Below, piece by piece: positions 7,619 to 16,620 of a DNA stretch of 43,632 nucleotides (its first letter is position 1; each line of letters starts with the position of its first letter). Below the pieces are notes generated by a model that did no database searches, had not been told where the DNA came from, and saw only the letters and a list, made by a program, of their open reading frames with translations. Source of the DNA: CAZOWW01 sp964583765 (GTDB lineage: Bacteria > Actinomycetota > Actinomycetes > Actinomycetales > Kineosporiaceae); NCBI GenBank assembly GCA_964583765.1, contig CAZOWW010000030.1, positions 1 to 43,632 of the forward strand, in the 5' to 3' direction. A program made the position numbers and the translations under genes.

Positions 7619-9016
7619 ATGGCCGGATTCTCGTCGTTGAACGTCGCGGTCACCGGGCTGGCCGCGGCGCAGCGGGCGATGGACATCGTCGGCCAGAACG
7701 TGGTGAACGCGAACACCCCCGGGTACTCCCGGCAACGGGTGGACGTCTCCTCGGTGGGGGTGTCCTCCGCGGCGACGATGTTCAGCGGCACCAATGCGAG
7801 CGTCGGAGGCGTGCGCATCGACGGCGTCGCCCGCATCCGGGACGCGTTCCTCGAGGGTGCCCGCGCGGCGGCGGGGGGCAAACTCAACGCCCTGCAGTCG
7901 CAGAACTCGGTGCTCACCCAGGTGCAGAACCTGCTCTCCGAGCCGGGGGAGACGGGTCTGCAGTCCACCATGGACAGCTTCTTCACCGCCTGGCAGGACC
8001 TGGCCCAGCGGCCGGACGACAGCGCGGCGGGCGCGGTGGTGATCCAGCGCGGCAACGCCGTCGCGGATCAGCTCAAGTTCGTCTCGGAGGGCATCACGTC
8101 GCAGTGGATGAGCTCGCAGAGCGACCTGTCCAACGTGGTCTCCCAGACGAACCAGGCCCTCACGGACCTCGCGGGCGTGAACCAGAAGATCCGCCAGGGC
8201 GCGAACGCGGGCGCGGACGTCAACGAGCTCGAGGACCAGCGGGACACCCTCGTGCGCACCCTGTCCGACCTGGTCGGGGCCAGCGCCTCGACGAACAGTG
8301 ACGGCACCACCGCGGTGTCCGTGAACGGGATCAACGTGCTCGACGGCGACCATGCCGAGAAGGTGACCCTCACCGGCGCCGGCACCCTGGCCAACGTCGC
8401 GAGCGACCCGCCGGCGATCACCTGGGGCACCGTGACCGTGCCCGTGGCCTCGGGCAAGGCGGCCGGCCTGCTGGCCGCGCTCAAGACCGACCTGCCGAAG
8501 TTGGCCTCGCAGACGGACCAGGTGGCCGTGGCGCTGCGGGACGTCGTGAACACGACCCACCAGCAGGGCTTCACCCTGGCCGGCGCCCAGGGGGGCGACT
8601 TCTTCAGCGGCACCGATGCGAGCACCCTCGGCGTGGTGCCGACCGACCCGACCGAGCTGGCCGTGGCCTCGACCGCCGGCACCGTCGACGGCAACAACGC
8701 CCTGGCCCTGGGGGACCTGGTCGACGAGCGCACGGCCAGGACCGTGCTCGGCTCCGAAGGGCCGAGTGAGCTGTGGCGCAACATGGTCGCGAACTACGGC
8801 GTGAAGGTGCAGAGCGTTTCCAACGGCGTCACGGTGCAACAGACCGTGGTCGCCAGTGCCGACAGCATGGTGGAGGCCGATGCCGGCGTGAGCGTGGACG
8901 AGGAGATGAGCTCGATGCTGCTGTACCAACGGGCGTTCGAGGCCTCGTCGCGCATCATCACGACCGTCGACTCGATGATGGACACCCTGATCAACCGCAC
9001 CGGCGTGGGCGGGTGA
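7619..9016 (+). CDS. flgK: Flagellar hook-associated protein 1 FlgK
   Basis: 465 residues. FlgK is the hook-filament junction protein. The N-terminus (FSSLNVAVTGLAAAQRAMDIVGQNVVNANTPGYSRQRVDV) carries the NVVNANTPGYSRQ signature. The C-terminus (SVDEEMSSMLLYQRAFEASSRIITTVDSMMDTLINR) is the axial-protein helix. In between lies the FlgK coiled-coil region (NAGADVNELEDQRDTLVRTLSDLVGA). Length and order are normal. GAGG lies just before the ATG, 7 bp after the flgN stop. Confidence 0.96.
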   Translation: MAGFSSLNVAVTGLAAAQRAMDIVGQNVVNANTPGYSRQRVDVSSVGVSSAATMFSGTNASVGGVRIDGVARIRDAFLEGARAAAGGKLNALQSQNSVLTQVQNLLSEPGETGLQSTMDSFFTAWQDLAQRPDDSAAGAVVIQRGNAVADQLKFVSEGITSQWMSSQSDLSNVVSQTNQALTDLAGVNQKIRQGANAGADVNELEDQRDTLVRTLSDLVGASASTNSDGTTAVSVNGINVLDGDHAEKVTLTGAGTLANVASDPPAITWGTVTVPVASGKAAGLLAALKTDLPKLASQTDQVAVALRDVVNTTHQQGFTLAGAQGGDFFSGTDASTLGVVPTDPTELAVASTAGTVDGNNALALGDLVDERTARTVLGSEGPSELWRNMVANYGVKVQSVSNGVTVQQTVVASADSMVEADAGVSVDEEMSSMLLYQRAFEASSRIITTVDSMMDTLINRTGVGG

Positions 9017-9020
9017 CGCC

Positions 9021-9896
9021 ATGAGCTTCGCGCGGGTGACCCAGCGGTCGATGAGCACGTCGATCATGCGAGGGCTGGAGGACAACCTCAGCCGGGCGCA
9101 GTTGCTGCAGCAACAGTTGTCCAGCGGCAAGCGCGTCTCGCAGCCCAGCGACGACCCGTCGGCGACCGGTGCCGCGATGAAGCTGCGCTCGCAGAACCAG
9201 GCCGACACCCAGTACCTGCGCAACATCACCGACGCGTCGGGTCGGCTGGCGACGAGCGACGACGCCCTCACCCAGATCAGCGACCGGATCCGGCGGGTGC
9301 GCGACCTCGTCGTCACCGCCGGGGACGCGGCCCTGGGCAGCAGCAGCCTGGACGCCGTCGCCGCCGAGATCGGCGGGATCCGGAACGAGATCATCGACCT
9401 GTACAACACGCGCTGGCTGGGCCGGCCCGTGTTCGGCGGCACGGTCGCGGGCTCGATCGCGGTCGACCCCTCGGGTACCTACGTCGGCAACGACCAGCCC
9501 CTGCTGTCCCGCATCAGCCGGGACGCGACCATGCGCGTGGACGTGCAGGGAAGCACCGCCGGCGCCGCCACCCTGCCGGCCGCCATCGCCCAGGCCATGA
9601 CCGACGTCACGGGCAACACGGCCAACCTGCCCACGGACCTGAACAATCTCGACAGTCAGCTGACCATGGTGCTCACCGCCCTCGGCGACGTCGGCGCCCG
9701 GGCCGCGCGGCTGGACACCACACAGGCGAACATCCAGCGCGAGCAGCTCGACTTCCAATCGCGGATCAGCGAGAACGAGGACGTCGACCTCCCGCTGACC
9801 ATCACGAATCTCCAGTCCCAGCAGGTCGCCTACCAGGCGGCGCTGGGCGCGGCCAGCAAGGTGCTGCAGGTCTCTCTCGTGGACTTCCTGAAGTGA
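9021..9896 (+). CDS. flgL: Flagellar hook-associated protein 3 FlgL
   Basis: 291 residues. FlgL sits between FlgK and the filament. It has flagellin-like ends: N-terminal RVTQRSMSTSIMRGLEDNLSRAQLLQQQLSSGKRVSQPSDDPSATGAAMKLRSQ and C-terminal DLPLTITNLQSQQVAYQAALGAASKVLQVSLVDFL. It starts 4 bp after flgK, and its stop overlaps the fliW start as GTGA. Confidence 0.95.
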   Translation: MSFARVTQRSMSTSIMRGLEDNLSRAQLLQQQLSSGKRVSQPSDDPSATGAAMKLRSQNQADTQYLRNITDASGRLATSDDALTQISDRIRRVRDLVVTAGDAALGSSSLDAVAAEIGGIRNEIIDLYNTRWLGRPVFGGTVAGSIAVDPSGTYVGNDQPLLSRISRDATMRVDVQGSTAGAATLPAAIAQAMTDVTGNTANLPTDLNNLDSQLTMVLTALGDVGARAARLDTTQANIQREQLDFQSRISENEDVDLPLTITNLQSQQVAYQAALGAASKVLQVSLVDFLK

Positions 9897-10612
9897 GCGG
9901 ACAACCGGGGGTGAAGGCGATGGTCGGGGTGTCCACCGGAGTGGGCCTGCTCGGGGCAGACGCGGGCGTGACCGGGACGACCGGGACCGACGACACGGAG
10001 GTGGCCGCGGGACCGCGGCCGGTCGGGCGGCCGGTGGGCCCGCGCGCGTCACGGGGAGCCGACGGGCACCTGCCCGAGCAGAGACCCGACGGGCGCCTGC
10101 CCGAACCGGGTCCGGACGCCGCGCCGGTCGAGCACCTGCCCGAGCTCCGATTCGTGCGGCCGTTGCCGGGGTTCGCGGAACTCACGCGCTTCGTCCTGGT
10201 GCGACTGAACGCCGGGGAGGGCGCGGAGGCGGCGGACGATCCGCAGGTTCCGGACGCCGGTCAGCCGGATGCCGGCCAGGACGGCGCCGGAGTCGGGGAG
10301 TCCGGGGAACCGGACTCCGGGGTGCTGTTCGAGCTGTGCAGTCTGGAACGGCCCGAGGTCCGCTTCCTGGTCGCGGTACCCGGGGCGTTCTTCCCCGGGT
10401 ACGCGGTGGAGCTGGACGACGGAGCCTGCGTGGACCTCGGTCTCCGGGACTCCGGGGACGCCCTGATCCTCGTGATTCTGACCGTAGGTGGGAACTCTGC
10501 GCATACGACCGCTAACCTTCTGGCACCGGTTGTCATCAACAACCGGACCCGGGCAGCGGCGCAGATCATCCTGTCCGGGAGTGACTGGCCGGTCCGCGCG
10601 ACGGTGGGATGA
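9893..10612 (+). CDS. fliW: Flagellar assembly factor FliW with extra N-terminus and acidic insertion
   Basis: 239 residues, while FliW is usually about 130-150. FliW binds CsrA and relieves its repression of flagellin translation, and in turn binds flagellin. The core starts at about residue 81 (LPELRFVRPLPGFAELTRFVLVRL), continues at about 145 (LFELCSLERPEVRFLVAVPGAFFPGYAVELDD) and ends with the family motif NLLAPVVINNRTRAAAQIIL. An unconserved leader of about 80 residues precedes it, and an acidic Gly/Asp/Pro loop (residues 106-144) splits the core. The GTG at 9893 is fixed mainly by the GTGA overlap; a later start would shorten the leader. Confidence 0.88.
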   Translation: MSGQPGVKAMVGVSTGVGLLGADAGVTGTTGTDDTEVAAGPRPVGRPVGPRASRGADGHLPEQRPDGRLPEPGPDAAPVEHLPELRFVRPLPGFAELTRFVLVRLNAGEGAEAADDPQVPDAGQPDAGQDGAGVGESGEPDSGVLFELCSLERPEVRFLVAVPGAFFPGYAVELDDGACVDLGLRDSGDALILVILTVGGNSAHTTANLLAPVVINNRTRAAAQIILSGSDWPVRATVG

Positions 10613-10653
10613 GTCGACGGGCCACGGTCAGGGGTCCACGGAGGGAGCCCGAC

Positions 10654-11529
10654 ATGCTGGTTCTCACCCGCCGTGCCGGCGAGAGCATCGTCATCGGCGA
10701 CGAGGTGCGTGTGGTCGTGCTGGATGTCCGCGGGGACACCGTGCGGCTCGGGATCGACGCCCCCCGCAGCGTCCAGGTGCACCGGGCCGAGGTGTACGCC
10801 GAGGTGCAGCTGGCGAATGCCGCGGCCGCGAGTCCGGCCGAAGACCTGGAACTGGTGGCGGGGCGGCTGCAGCGGATCGCGCGGACGGCGGGTACCCGTC
10901 CGCAGGCCACTCCCGGGGTGGAGCGACCCTGTGTGGAACGACCCGGTGTGGAACGACCGGGGGCCCCCGCGGCCGAGGCCTCCCATGGACCGGTTCCCGC
11001 ACAGGCGGGGCGTCCGGCCTCTCCGGGGACACCCGTGCCCCGACCCGGTCCTGGACGTTCGGGGACGGGAATCGCCGGGGCCCGCCGGGGTCCGTCCGTT
11101 CCCGTGTCGCCGTCCGTTCCCGTGTCGCTGCCCGCTCCTGGGGCATCGACGGGGCCATCGGCACCTGTTCCGGCGGATCCCGTCCCTCCGCAGGCGGTGC
11201 CCGTCCAGCCCGTGCCCGTCCAGCCCGTGCCCGTCCCGCCTCGGGCCCGGCCCGGGACCGGGTCCGGGACGAGAACTGCCGGTCCCGAAGGGACGGAGCA
11301 GGCGGAGGGTGGATCTGAACCCGTCGTCCACGTCCCCCGCGCGGCGGTGGCGCTCCCGGAGGTGCCCGAACCGGCACCCGTGGGTCCGGGACCCCGGCCG
11401 GCTGAGGTGACACCGAAGAGCTTGCGGGCGCGCCTGGCACCCTCGGCCGAGCGTGCGCCGTCCACCGAGCGCCCGATGGCGGCGGGCCGGGATCATCCCG
11501 CGCCGCGGGAGCAGCCGAACCGGAGCTGA
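10654..11529 (+). CDS. csrA: Carbon storage regulator CsrA with a 230-residue Pro-rich tail
   Basis: 291 residues; a normal CsrA has 60-80. Residues 1-60 are a complete CsrA: MLVLTRRAGESIVIGDEVRVVVLDVRGDTVRLGIDAPRSVQVHRAEVY, including the RNA-binding LTRR and the VHRAEVY helix. From about residue 65 a low-complexity tail rich in Pro, Val, Gly and Arg runs to the end, with DNA-level repeats of 15-18 bp (VERPG-type, PVSPSV-type and PVQPV-type units). The ATG at 10654 gives the canonical MLVLTRR start with GGAGGGA upstream. An in-frame ATG at 10609 overlapping the fliW stop is a possible alternative. Confidence 0.9.
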   Translation: MLVLTRRAGESIVIGDEVRVVVLDVRGDTVRLGIDAPRSVQVHRAEVYAEVQLANAAAASPAEDLELVAGRLQRIARTAGTRPQATPGVERPCVERPGVERPGAPAAEASHGPVPAQAGRPASPGTPVPRPGPGRSGTGIAGARRGPSVPVSPSVPVSLPAPGASTGPSAPVPADPVPPQAVPVQPVPVQPVPVPPRARPGTGSGTRTAGPEGTEQAEGGSEPVVHVPRAAVALPEVPEPAPVGPGPRPAEVTPKSLRARLAPSAERAPSTERPMAAGRDHPAPREQPNRS

Positions 11530-11701
11530 TCCGGTGGTCGATCGTGCCCGGGGTGCCGGGGCGGTCAGGCCCTGGTGATTCGCGCCATCCTCCGACGGGG
11601 GGATCTCCGGGCTCGACTGATCGCACGGTCTGTGACGAATGCGGGCGCATCGTGCATGGCCATCGTGATTCGATCACTCCGTGCTCACAAGGGCGAACGC
11701 G

Positions 11702-13660
11702 ATGCAGTCAGACTGCGCCGGCAGGGTGACCACCCGTAGAGAGCGTTCGGCGCTCGACTCGGCCATGGCAGCCGCGGTGCGGGCGGAACTGGCGCGGCAC
11801 GTGGCCGGTCAGGTCCGCCGGTCGCTGGCTCTCATCCCGATCGCGGTGATCGGGGTCGGGCTGCTGCTGCGGGGGGAGGTGCCCGGCGCGGCGCTGGTGT
11901 ACTGGGTCGTCGTCGCCCTGATCGACGTCGTCCGGATCATGGTCGCCAATCGGTTCGAGCTGGTCCGGGCGGCGGACCGCGGTCCGGACCGCCTCTACCT
12001 GCTCCGGGTGGCGCCGCAGTACGCCGCGTTCGGCCTGGTCTGGGGTTGTCTCCCGGTGATCGCGGTGACCATGGGCACCGAGCGGGCGGTGTGGTTGTCC
12101 GTGATCGTCGACCTCGCCGTGGTCAGCCTCATGGTCGGGGCGGCCGCCGCGGCCCGGGCCATCTTCGTGGTCACGGTCGTGGCGCTGATCTGCCCGATGG
12201 CGGCCTCGGTGCTGCTCTGGCCGGAGGGCTCCGCGGCCCTGGTCGTGGTCACCGCGGCGTACCTGGTGCTGGCGTTCCTGCTGCACGAGGCCATTCACCG
12301 CCTGATGGTCGCGAACACCTCGGCCACCTACCGCAACGGCGTCCTGGCCGACCAACTGGCCCAGTTCGTCGCCGACCGGGACCCGTTGACCGGTCTGTAC
12401 AGCCGGAACGGCTTCCTGGCCCGCCTGACCGCGGAGGCCGAGGAGGTCGGGGCGGGCCGGCTGCTCGCCGTGGCCGTGGCCAACGTCGCCCAACTGGCGG
12501 CGGTCAACGAACTGTTCGGAGGCGAGGCCGGAGATGAACTGCTGCGCACCGTCGCCCACCGACTGGACGAGGCCGGCGGACGGGTCGTCGCCGCCCGCCT
12601 CGGAGGGGACGAGTTCGCGCTGGCCACATTCGTGGCGAGCCGGGGCGGCGTCACCGCCCTGTCCGACCGCTTCGCCGGTGCGGTCGCCGAGCCACTCGTC
12701 GTGCGCTCGCGGATCCTGGACGTCGAACTCCACGTGGCCACCGCGGTGGGTTCCCCTGCCCGGGCAGGTGACCTGGTGGTCGAGGCGATGGCCGAGGTGA
12801 GTCGGGCCCGGGCCCGACTGCGCCCGACGCTGCACGTGGCCCTCGATCCGCTGGACGAGCGGCGCATGCTGCTCGACGAGCTCTCGGCCGGCCTGGCCGA
12901 CGGGAGCGTCCAGCCCTGGTTCCAGCCGATCGTGGACGCGTCCACGCGGGCGCTGGTCGGGTGGGAGGCCCTGGCCCGGTGGCGTCACCCCCGGCGGGGC
13001 ACGCTCACCCCCGACACCTTCCTGCCACTGATGGCCATGGCGGGCCTGAACACCGGGCTGCTGCAGGCGATCCTGCGCTCCAGCCTGGTCTTCTCGGCCC
13101 GCGTCGCCCGGATCAGCCCCGACCTGGGGCGCGTGCACGTCAACCTGACTCCGGCGGATCTGCGCCGACCCGACCTCGTCCCCACGATCGCGGAACTCGT
13201 GCAGGAGTACTCCGTGGCCCCGGACCAGCTGGTCTTCGAGGTCACCGAGCACGACGTGCTGCTGGTCAACGAGCACCTGCTGGAGAACCTGCGGGGCCTG
13301 CGCCAGTTGGGCGCCCACCTGGCCGTGGACGACTTCGGCACGGGCTACTCGAGCCTGAGCCATCTGCTGGAGCTGCCCGTCGACCATCTGAAGATCGACA
13401 AGCGCTTCGTCGCGCAGCTGCCGCACGACCCCGCGGCTCTGACCCTGGTCCGGGGCGTGGTCGGTCTGGCTCGCGGTTTCGGCCTGGCCACGATCGCCGA
13501 GGGGGTCGAGTCCTGGGAGCAGGCCGACTGTGTCGAGCAACTCGGCTGTACCCAGTTGCAGGGCCTCCTGCTGGGGCCGGCCCTTCCCGTCCCCGACGCC
13601 CTGGCCCTGGCCGCGGCCCGCAGCATCCCCGCGGCCCGGGCCGAGTACGAGGCGGGCTGA
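11702..13660 (+). CDS. Membrane GGDEF-EAL protein (cyclic di-GMP metabolism)
   Basis: 652 residues. The N-terminal 200 residues hold about six membrane segments (for example SLALIPIAVIGVGLLL, LVYWVVVALIDVVRIMV, FGLVWGCLPVIAVTM). A GGDEF domain follows with an intact GGDEF motif at 301-305, though the upstream metal Asp of the usual DLDxF stretch is replaced (VANVAQLAAVNELFG), so cyclase activity is uncertain. The EAL domain has EAL at 422-424, DDFGTGYSSL, and AEGVES, so phosphodiesterase activity is plausible. It follows the flagellar block and probably tunes motility together with the PilZ protein at 29161. The ATG at 11702 has AAGGG upstream; a GTG at 11681 is an alternative. Confidence 0.9.
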   Translation: MQSDCAGRVTTRRERSALDSAMAAAVRAELARHVAGQVRRSLALIPIAVIGVGLLLRGEVPGAALVYWVVVALIDVVRIMVANRFELVRAADRGPDRLYLLRVAPQYAAFGLVWGCLPVIAVTMGTERAVWLSVIVDLAVVSLMVGAAAAARAIFVVTVVALICPMAASVLLWPEGSAALVVVTAAYLVLAFLLHEAIHRLMVANTSATYRNGVLADQLAQFVADRDPLTGLYSRNGFLARLTAEAEEVGAGRLLAVAVANVAQLAAVNELFGGEAGDELLRTVAHRLDEAGGRVVAARLGGDEFALATFVASRGGVTALSDRFAGAVAEPLVVRSRILDVELHVATAVGSPARAGDLVVEAMAEVSRARARLRPTLHVALDPLDERRMLLDELSAGLADGSVQPWFQPIVDASTRALVGWEALARWRHPRRGTLTPDTFLPLMAMAGLNTGLLQAILRSSLVFSARVARISPDLGRVHVNLTPADLRRPDLVPTIAELVQEYSVAPDQLVFEVTEHDVLLVNEHLLENLRGLRQLGAHLAVDDFGTGYSSLSHLLELPVDHLKIDKRFVAQLPHDPAALTLVRGVVGLARGFGLATIAEGVESWEQADCVEQLGCTQLQGLLLGPALPVPDALALAAARSIPAARAEYEAG

Positions 13661-13700
13661 ACCGGGGTCCAGGCCCGGGCGTCGGCGACCTCACGGGTCG

Positions 13701-13750
13701 GGTGCGGCGCGGGCTGAGCCCAGGGCCCGGGGCTCAGCCCGCCCCGCACC
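13701..13750 (+). terminator. Terminator hairpin after the GGDEF-EAL gene
   Basis: Arms 13701-13721 and 13730-13750 pair along about 20 bp with small mismatches around an 8-nt loop. No U-tract, as is usual in high-GC actinomycetes. It starts 40 bp after the stop. Confidence 0.7.
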
Positions 13751-13788
13751 CGGTCACGGGGTCTCGGCCGTGGAGGAGCTCGGGGCCC

Positions 13789-13802
13789 CGGGAGCGCGCC
13801 CG
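13789..13802. promoter_or_regulatory. Possible LacI-family (CelR/CebR-like) operator
   Basis: CGGGAGCGCGCCCG is a near-palindrome that matches 11 of 14 positions of the TGGGAGCGCTCCCA box known for CelR/CebR in cellulolytic actinomycetes. It lies about 300 bp upstream of the cellobiose phosphorylase gene, ahead of the candidate promoter. The match could be chance in GC-rich DNA. Confidence 0.3.
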
Positions 13803-13874
13803 GGGAGCCCGGCCGTGGGAGCCCAGCCCTGGGGCGGATCGGGACATCCCGGTCCAGGAGTGGTGTGCCGGTCG

Positions 13875-13904
13875 TTGCGCACGCCGCGCGGCGCGGCCTA
13901 GGGT
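13875..13904 (+). promoter_or_regulatory. Candidate housekeeping promoter for cellobiose phosphorylase
   Basis: TTGCGC (13875-13880), an 18-bp spacer, then TAGGGT (13899-13904). This is a plausible sigma-70-type promoter, which would leave a leader of about 190 nt. Confidence 0.35.
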
Positions 13905-14097
13905 GAGCCAGGATTTGGGGAGCCTGCTGGCAGGAGGCTGCCGGCGCACGGGCGACCACCCGAGCCGGCAGAACGGACGAGGACGGCATCTCGGCGTCCG
14001 CCGCGCGGCGGGTGAAGGTCGCGGTGCCAACCCTGTCGCCGGTGGCATGCCCGGATCCCTCACTGACCTGCGACAAGCAGCTGAAGGGCCACCTGCC

Positions 14098-16521
14098 ATG
14101 CGCTTCGGGCATTTCGACGACTCCGCGCGCGAGTACGTCATCACCACCCCGACCACCCCGTACCCGTGGATCAACTACCTGGGCTCCGAGAACTTCTTCT
14201 CGTTGGTCTCGCACCAGGCCGGGGGGTACGCCTTCTACCGGGATGCCCGGCTGCGACGGCTGCTGCGGTACCGCTACAACAACGTCCCCACGGACGCGGG
14301 TGGCCGGTACTTCTACATCGCCGAGGACGGGGACTACTGGACGCCGTCCTACCTGCCCGTCAAGCGGGAGCTCGACCGGTTCGAGGCACGGCACGGGCTC
14401 GGCTACACGCGGATCACCGGTGAGCGCAACGGCATCGCCGCGGAGCTGCTCTTCCTGGTGCCCATGGGCGTGAACGCCGAGGTGCAGCAGGTCACCCTGA
14501 CCAACACCGGGGATCGCGAGCGCTCCTTCACGCTGTTCTCGTTCGTGGAGTTCTGCCTGTGGAACGCGCAGGACGACTCGACGAACTTCCAGCGCAACTA
14601 CAACACGGGCGAGGTGGAGATCGACGGCAGCACGATCTACCACAAGACCGAGTACCGCGAGCGGCGTGATCACTACGCCGTGTACAGCGTGAACGCGCCG
14701 ATCGCCGGGTTCGACACGGACCGCGAGACGTTCGTCGGTCTGTACAACGGCTTCGGCGACCCCCAGGTGGTGGCCGAGGGCGCTTCCCGCAATTCGGTGG
14801 CCAGTGGGTGGCACCCGATCGGCTCGCACAGCCTGGCCGTCACCCTGGCGCCCGGGGAGTCCCGGTCCTACGTGTTCGTGCTCGGCTACATCGAGAACCC
14901 CCGCGACGCCAAGTGGGAGAGCCCGGGCGTCGTGGACAAGTCCCGCGCCCGTGAGCTGCTCGCCCGTTTCGCCACCACCGAGCAGGTGGACCAGGCGATG
15001 GCCGAGCTCCGGGAGAACTGGACCGGGCTGCTGTCCCGCTACACGCTGGAGTCCGGGGACGAGAAGCTCAACCGGATGGTCAACATCTGGAACCCGTACC
15101 AGTGCATGGTCACCTTCAACATGTCCCGCAGCGCCTCGTACTTCGAGTCGGGCATCGGTCGCGGCATGGGCTTCCGGGACTCCAACCAGGACCTGCTCGG
15201 CTTCGTGCACCTGATCCCCGAGCGGGCGCGCGAGCGGATCATCGACATCGCCTCGACGCAGTTCCCGGACGGCTCGGCGTACCACCAGTACCAGCCGTTG
15301 ACCAAGCGCGGGAACAACGAGATCGGCAGCGGGTTCAACGACGACCCGCTGTGGCTGATCCTCGGCACCGCTGCGTACCTCAAGGAGACCGGGGACTACG
15401 GGATCCTCGACCAGCAGGTGCCCTTCGACAACGACCCCGAGAACACGGCCACCCTCTTCGAACACCTGACGCGCTCGTTCGAGTTCACCGTGGACAACCT
15501 CGGGCCGCACGGCCTGCCGCTGATCGGCCGCGCGGACTGGAACGACTGCCTCAACCTCAACTGCTTCTCGAACGAGCCGGGTGAGTCCTTCCAGACCACG
15601 GGCAACCGTGAGGGGCGCACCGCGGAGAGCGTGTTCATCGCGGGCATGTTCGTGCACATCGGGCCCGAGTACGCCGAGCTGGCGCGGCGCCGTGGGCTGA
15701 CGGACGTGGCCGACCGGGCGCTCGAGCTGGTCGAGCAGATGAAGGCCACCGTCCTGGAGCACGGGTGGGACGGCGAGTGGTTCCTGCGTGCCTACGACTT
15801 CTTCGGCGACAAGGTCGGCAGCCACGAGAACACCGACGGGCAGATCTACATCGAGCCGCAGGGCTTCTGCGTGATGGCCGGCATCGGCGTGGAGAGCGGC
15901 GAGGCCCGCCGGGCCCTCGACTCGGTCAAGGAACGGCTGGACACCCGGCACGGGATCGTCCTGCTCAATCCGCCGTACGCGGACTACCACGAGGAACTGG
16001 GCGAGGTCTCGTCCTACCCGCCCGGCTACAAGGAGAACGCGGGCATCTTCTGCCACAACAACCCGTGGGTGATCATCGCCGAGACGGTGGTCGGTCGCGG
16101 GGAGCGGGCCTTCGAGTACTACAAGAAGATCGCCCCGGCCTATCGCGAGGACATCAGCGAACTGCACCGGCTCGAGCCGTACGTGTACGCGCAGATGATC
16201 GCCGGCAAGGATGCGGTGCGGCACGGTGAGGCGAAGAACTCCTGGCTGACCGGGACCGCCGCCTGGAACTTCGTCGCGGTGAGCCAGTACCTGCTGGGGG
16301 TCCGGGCCGACTACGACGGCCTGCTGGTCGACCCCTGCCTGGGGCCGGAGGTGTCCGAGTTCACGATCACGCGGGAGTTCCGCGGTGCCACCTACCGGAT
16401 CACGGTGAAGAACAGCGGCGGCAAGGGTGCGCGGCTGACCGTGGACGGTGTGGCGATCGAGGGGAACCACGTGCCGGTGGCTGCTCCCGGGACCGTGGTG
16501 TCGGTGAACGTGGAGGTCTGA
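14098..16521 (+). CDS. cbpA: Cellobiose phosphorylase (GH94)
   Basis: 807 residues. It splits cellobiose with phosphate into glucose 1-phosphate and glucose in the cytoplasm, saving ATP after uptake of cellulose fragments. It follows the Cellulomonas gilvus enzyme closely: MRFGHFDDSAREYVITTPTTPYPWINYLGSE at the start, SRSASYFESGIGRGMGFRDSNQDLLGFVHLIPERARERIIDIASTQF in the catalytic barrel, RADWNDCLNLNCFS (the Asp480-Asp483 segment bearing the general acid), and PPGYKENAGIFCHNNPWVIIAE around the phosphate site. The start at ATG 14098 matches the family N-terminus. Confidence 0.96.
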   Translation: MRFGHFDDSAREYVITTPTTPYPWINYLGSENFFSLVSHQAGGYAFYRDARLRRLLRYRYNNVPTDAGGRYFYIAEDGDYWTPSYLPVKRELDRFEARHGLGYTRITGERNGIAAELLFLVPMGVNAEVQQVTLTNTGDRERSFTLFSFVEFCLWNAQDDSTNFQRNYNTGEVEIDGSTIYHKTEYRERRDHYAVYSVNAPIAGFDTDRETFVGLYNGFGDPQVVAEGASRNSVASGWHPIGSHSLAVTLAPGESRSYVFVLGYIENPRDAKWESPGVVDKSRARELLARFATTEQVDQAMAELRENWTGLLSRYTLESGDEKLNRMVNIWNPYQCMVTFNMSRSASYFESGIGRGMGFRDSNQDLLGFVHLIPERARERIIDIASTQFPDGSAYHQYQPLTKRGNNEIGSGFNDDPLWLILGTAAYLKETGDYGILDQQVPFDNDPENTATLFEHLTRSFEFTVDNLGPHGLPLIGRADWNDCLNLNCFSNEPGESFQTTGNREGRTAESVFIAGMFVHIGPEYAELARRRGLTDVADRALELVEQMKATVLEHGWDGEWFLRAYDFFGDKVGSHENTDGQIYIEPQGFCVMAGIGVESGEARRALDSVKERLDTRHGIVLLNPPYADYHEELGEVSSYPPGYKENAGIFCHNNPWVIIAETVVGRGERAFEYYKKIAPAYREDISELHRLEPYVYAQMIAGKDAVRHGEAKNSWLTGTAAWNFVAVSQYLLGVRADYDGLLVDPCLGPEVSEFTITREFRGATYRITVKNSGGKGARLTVDGVAIEGNHVPVAAPGTVVSVNVEV

Positions 16522-16620
16522 CGCGATTCCTGGAAGATCGACATCATGTAACTCCTAGTGTCGCTAAGATCACGTACTGCAAGTGATCATGCTCGCGTGG
16601 CTCAGCGACAAGGAGAATCC

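Larger units (their letters stand above)
13661..14097. other. Leader region of the cellobiose phosphorylase gene
   Basis: 437 bp with no supported gene; the reading frames across it are compositional shadows. It contains a terminator hairpin for the GGDEF-EAL gene, a near-palindrome at 13789-13802, and a promoter-like pair at 13875-13904. Confidence 0.6.

Noticed and set aside
12961..16521. A single 1186-residue protein spanning the GGDEF-EAL 3' part and the cellobiose phosphorylase
   Set aside because: The frame is open by GC-rich composition only. The conserved phosphorylase starts at ATG 14098, and the upstream part is a shadow of the GGDEF-EAL gene.
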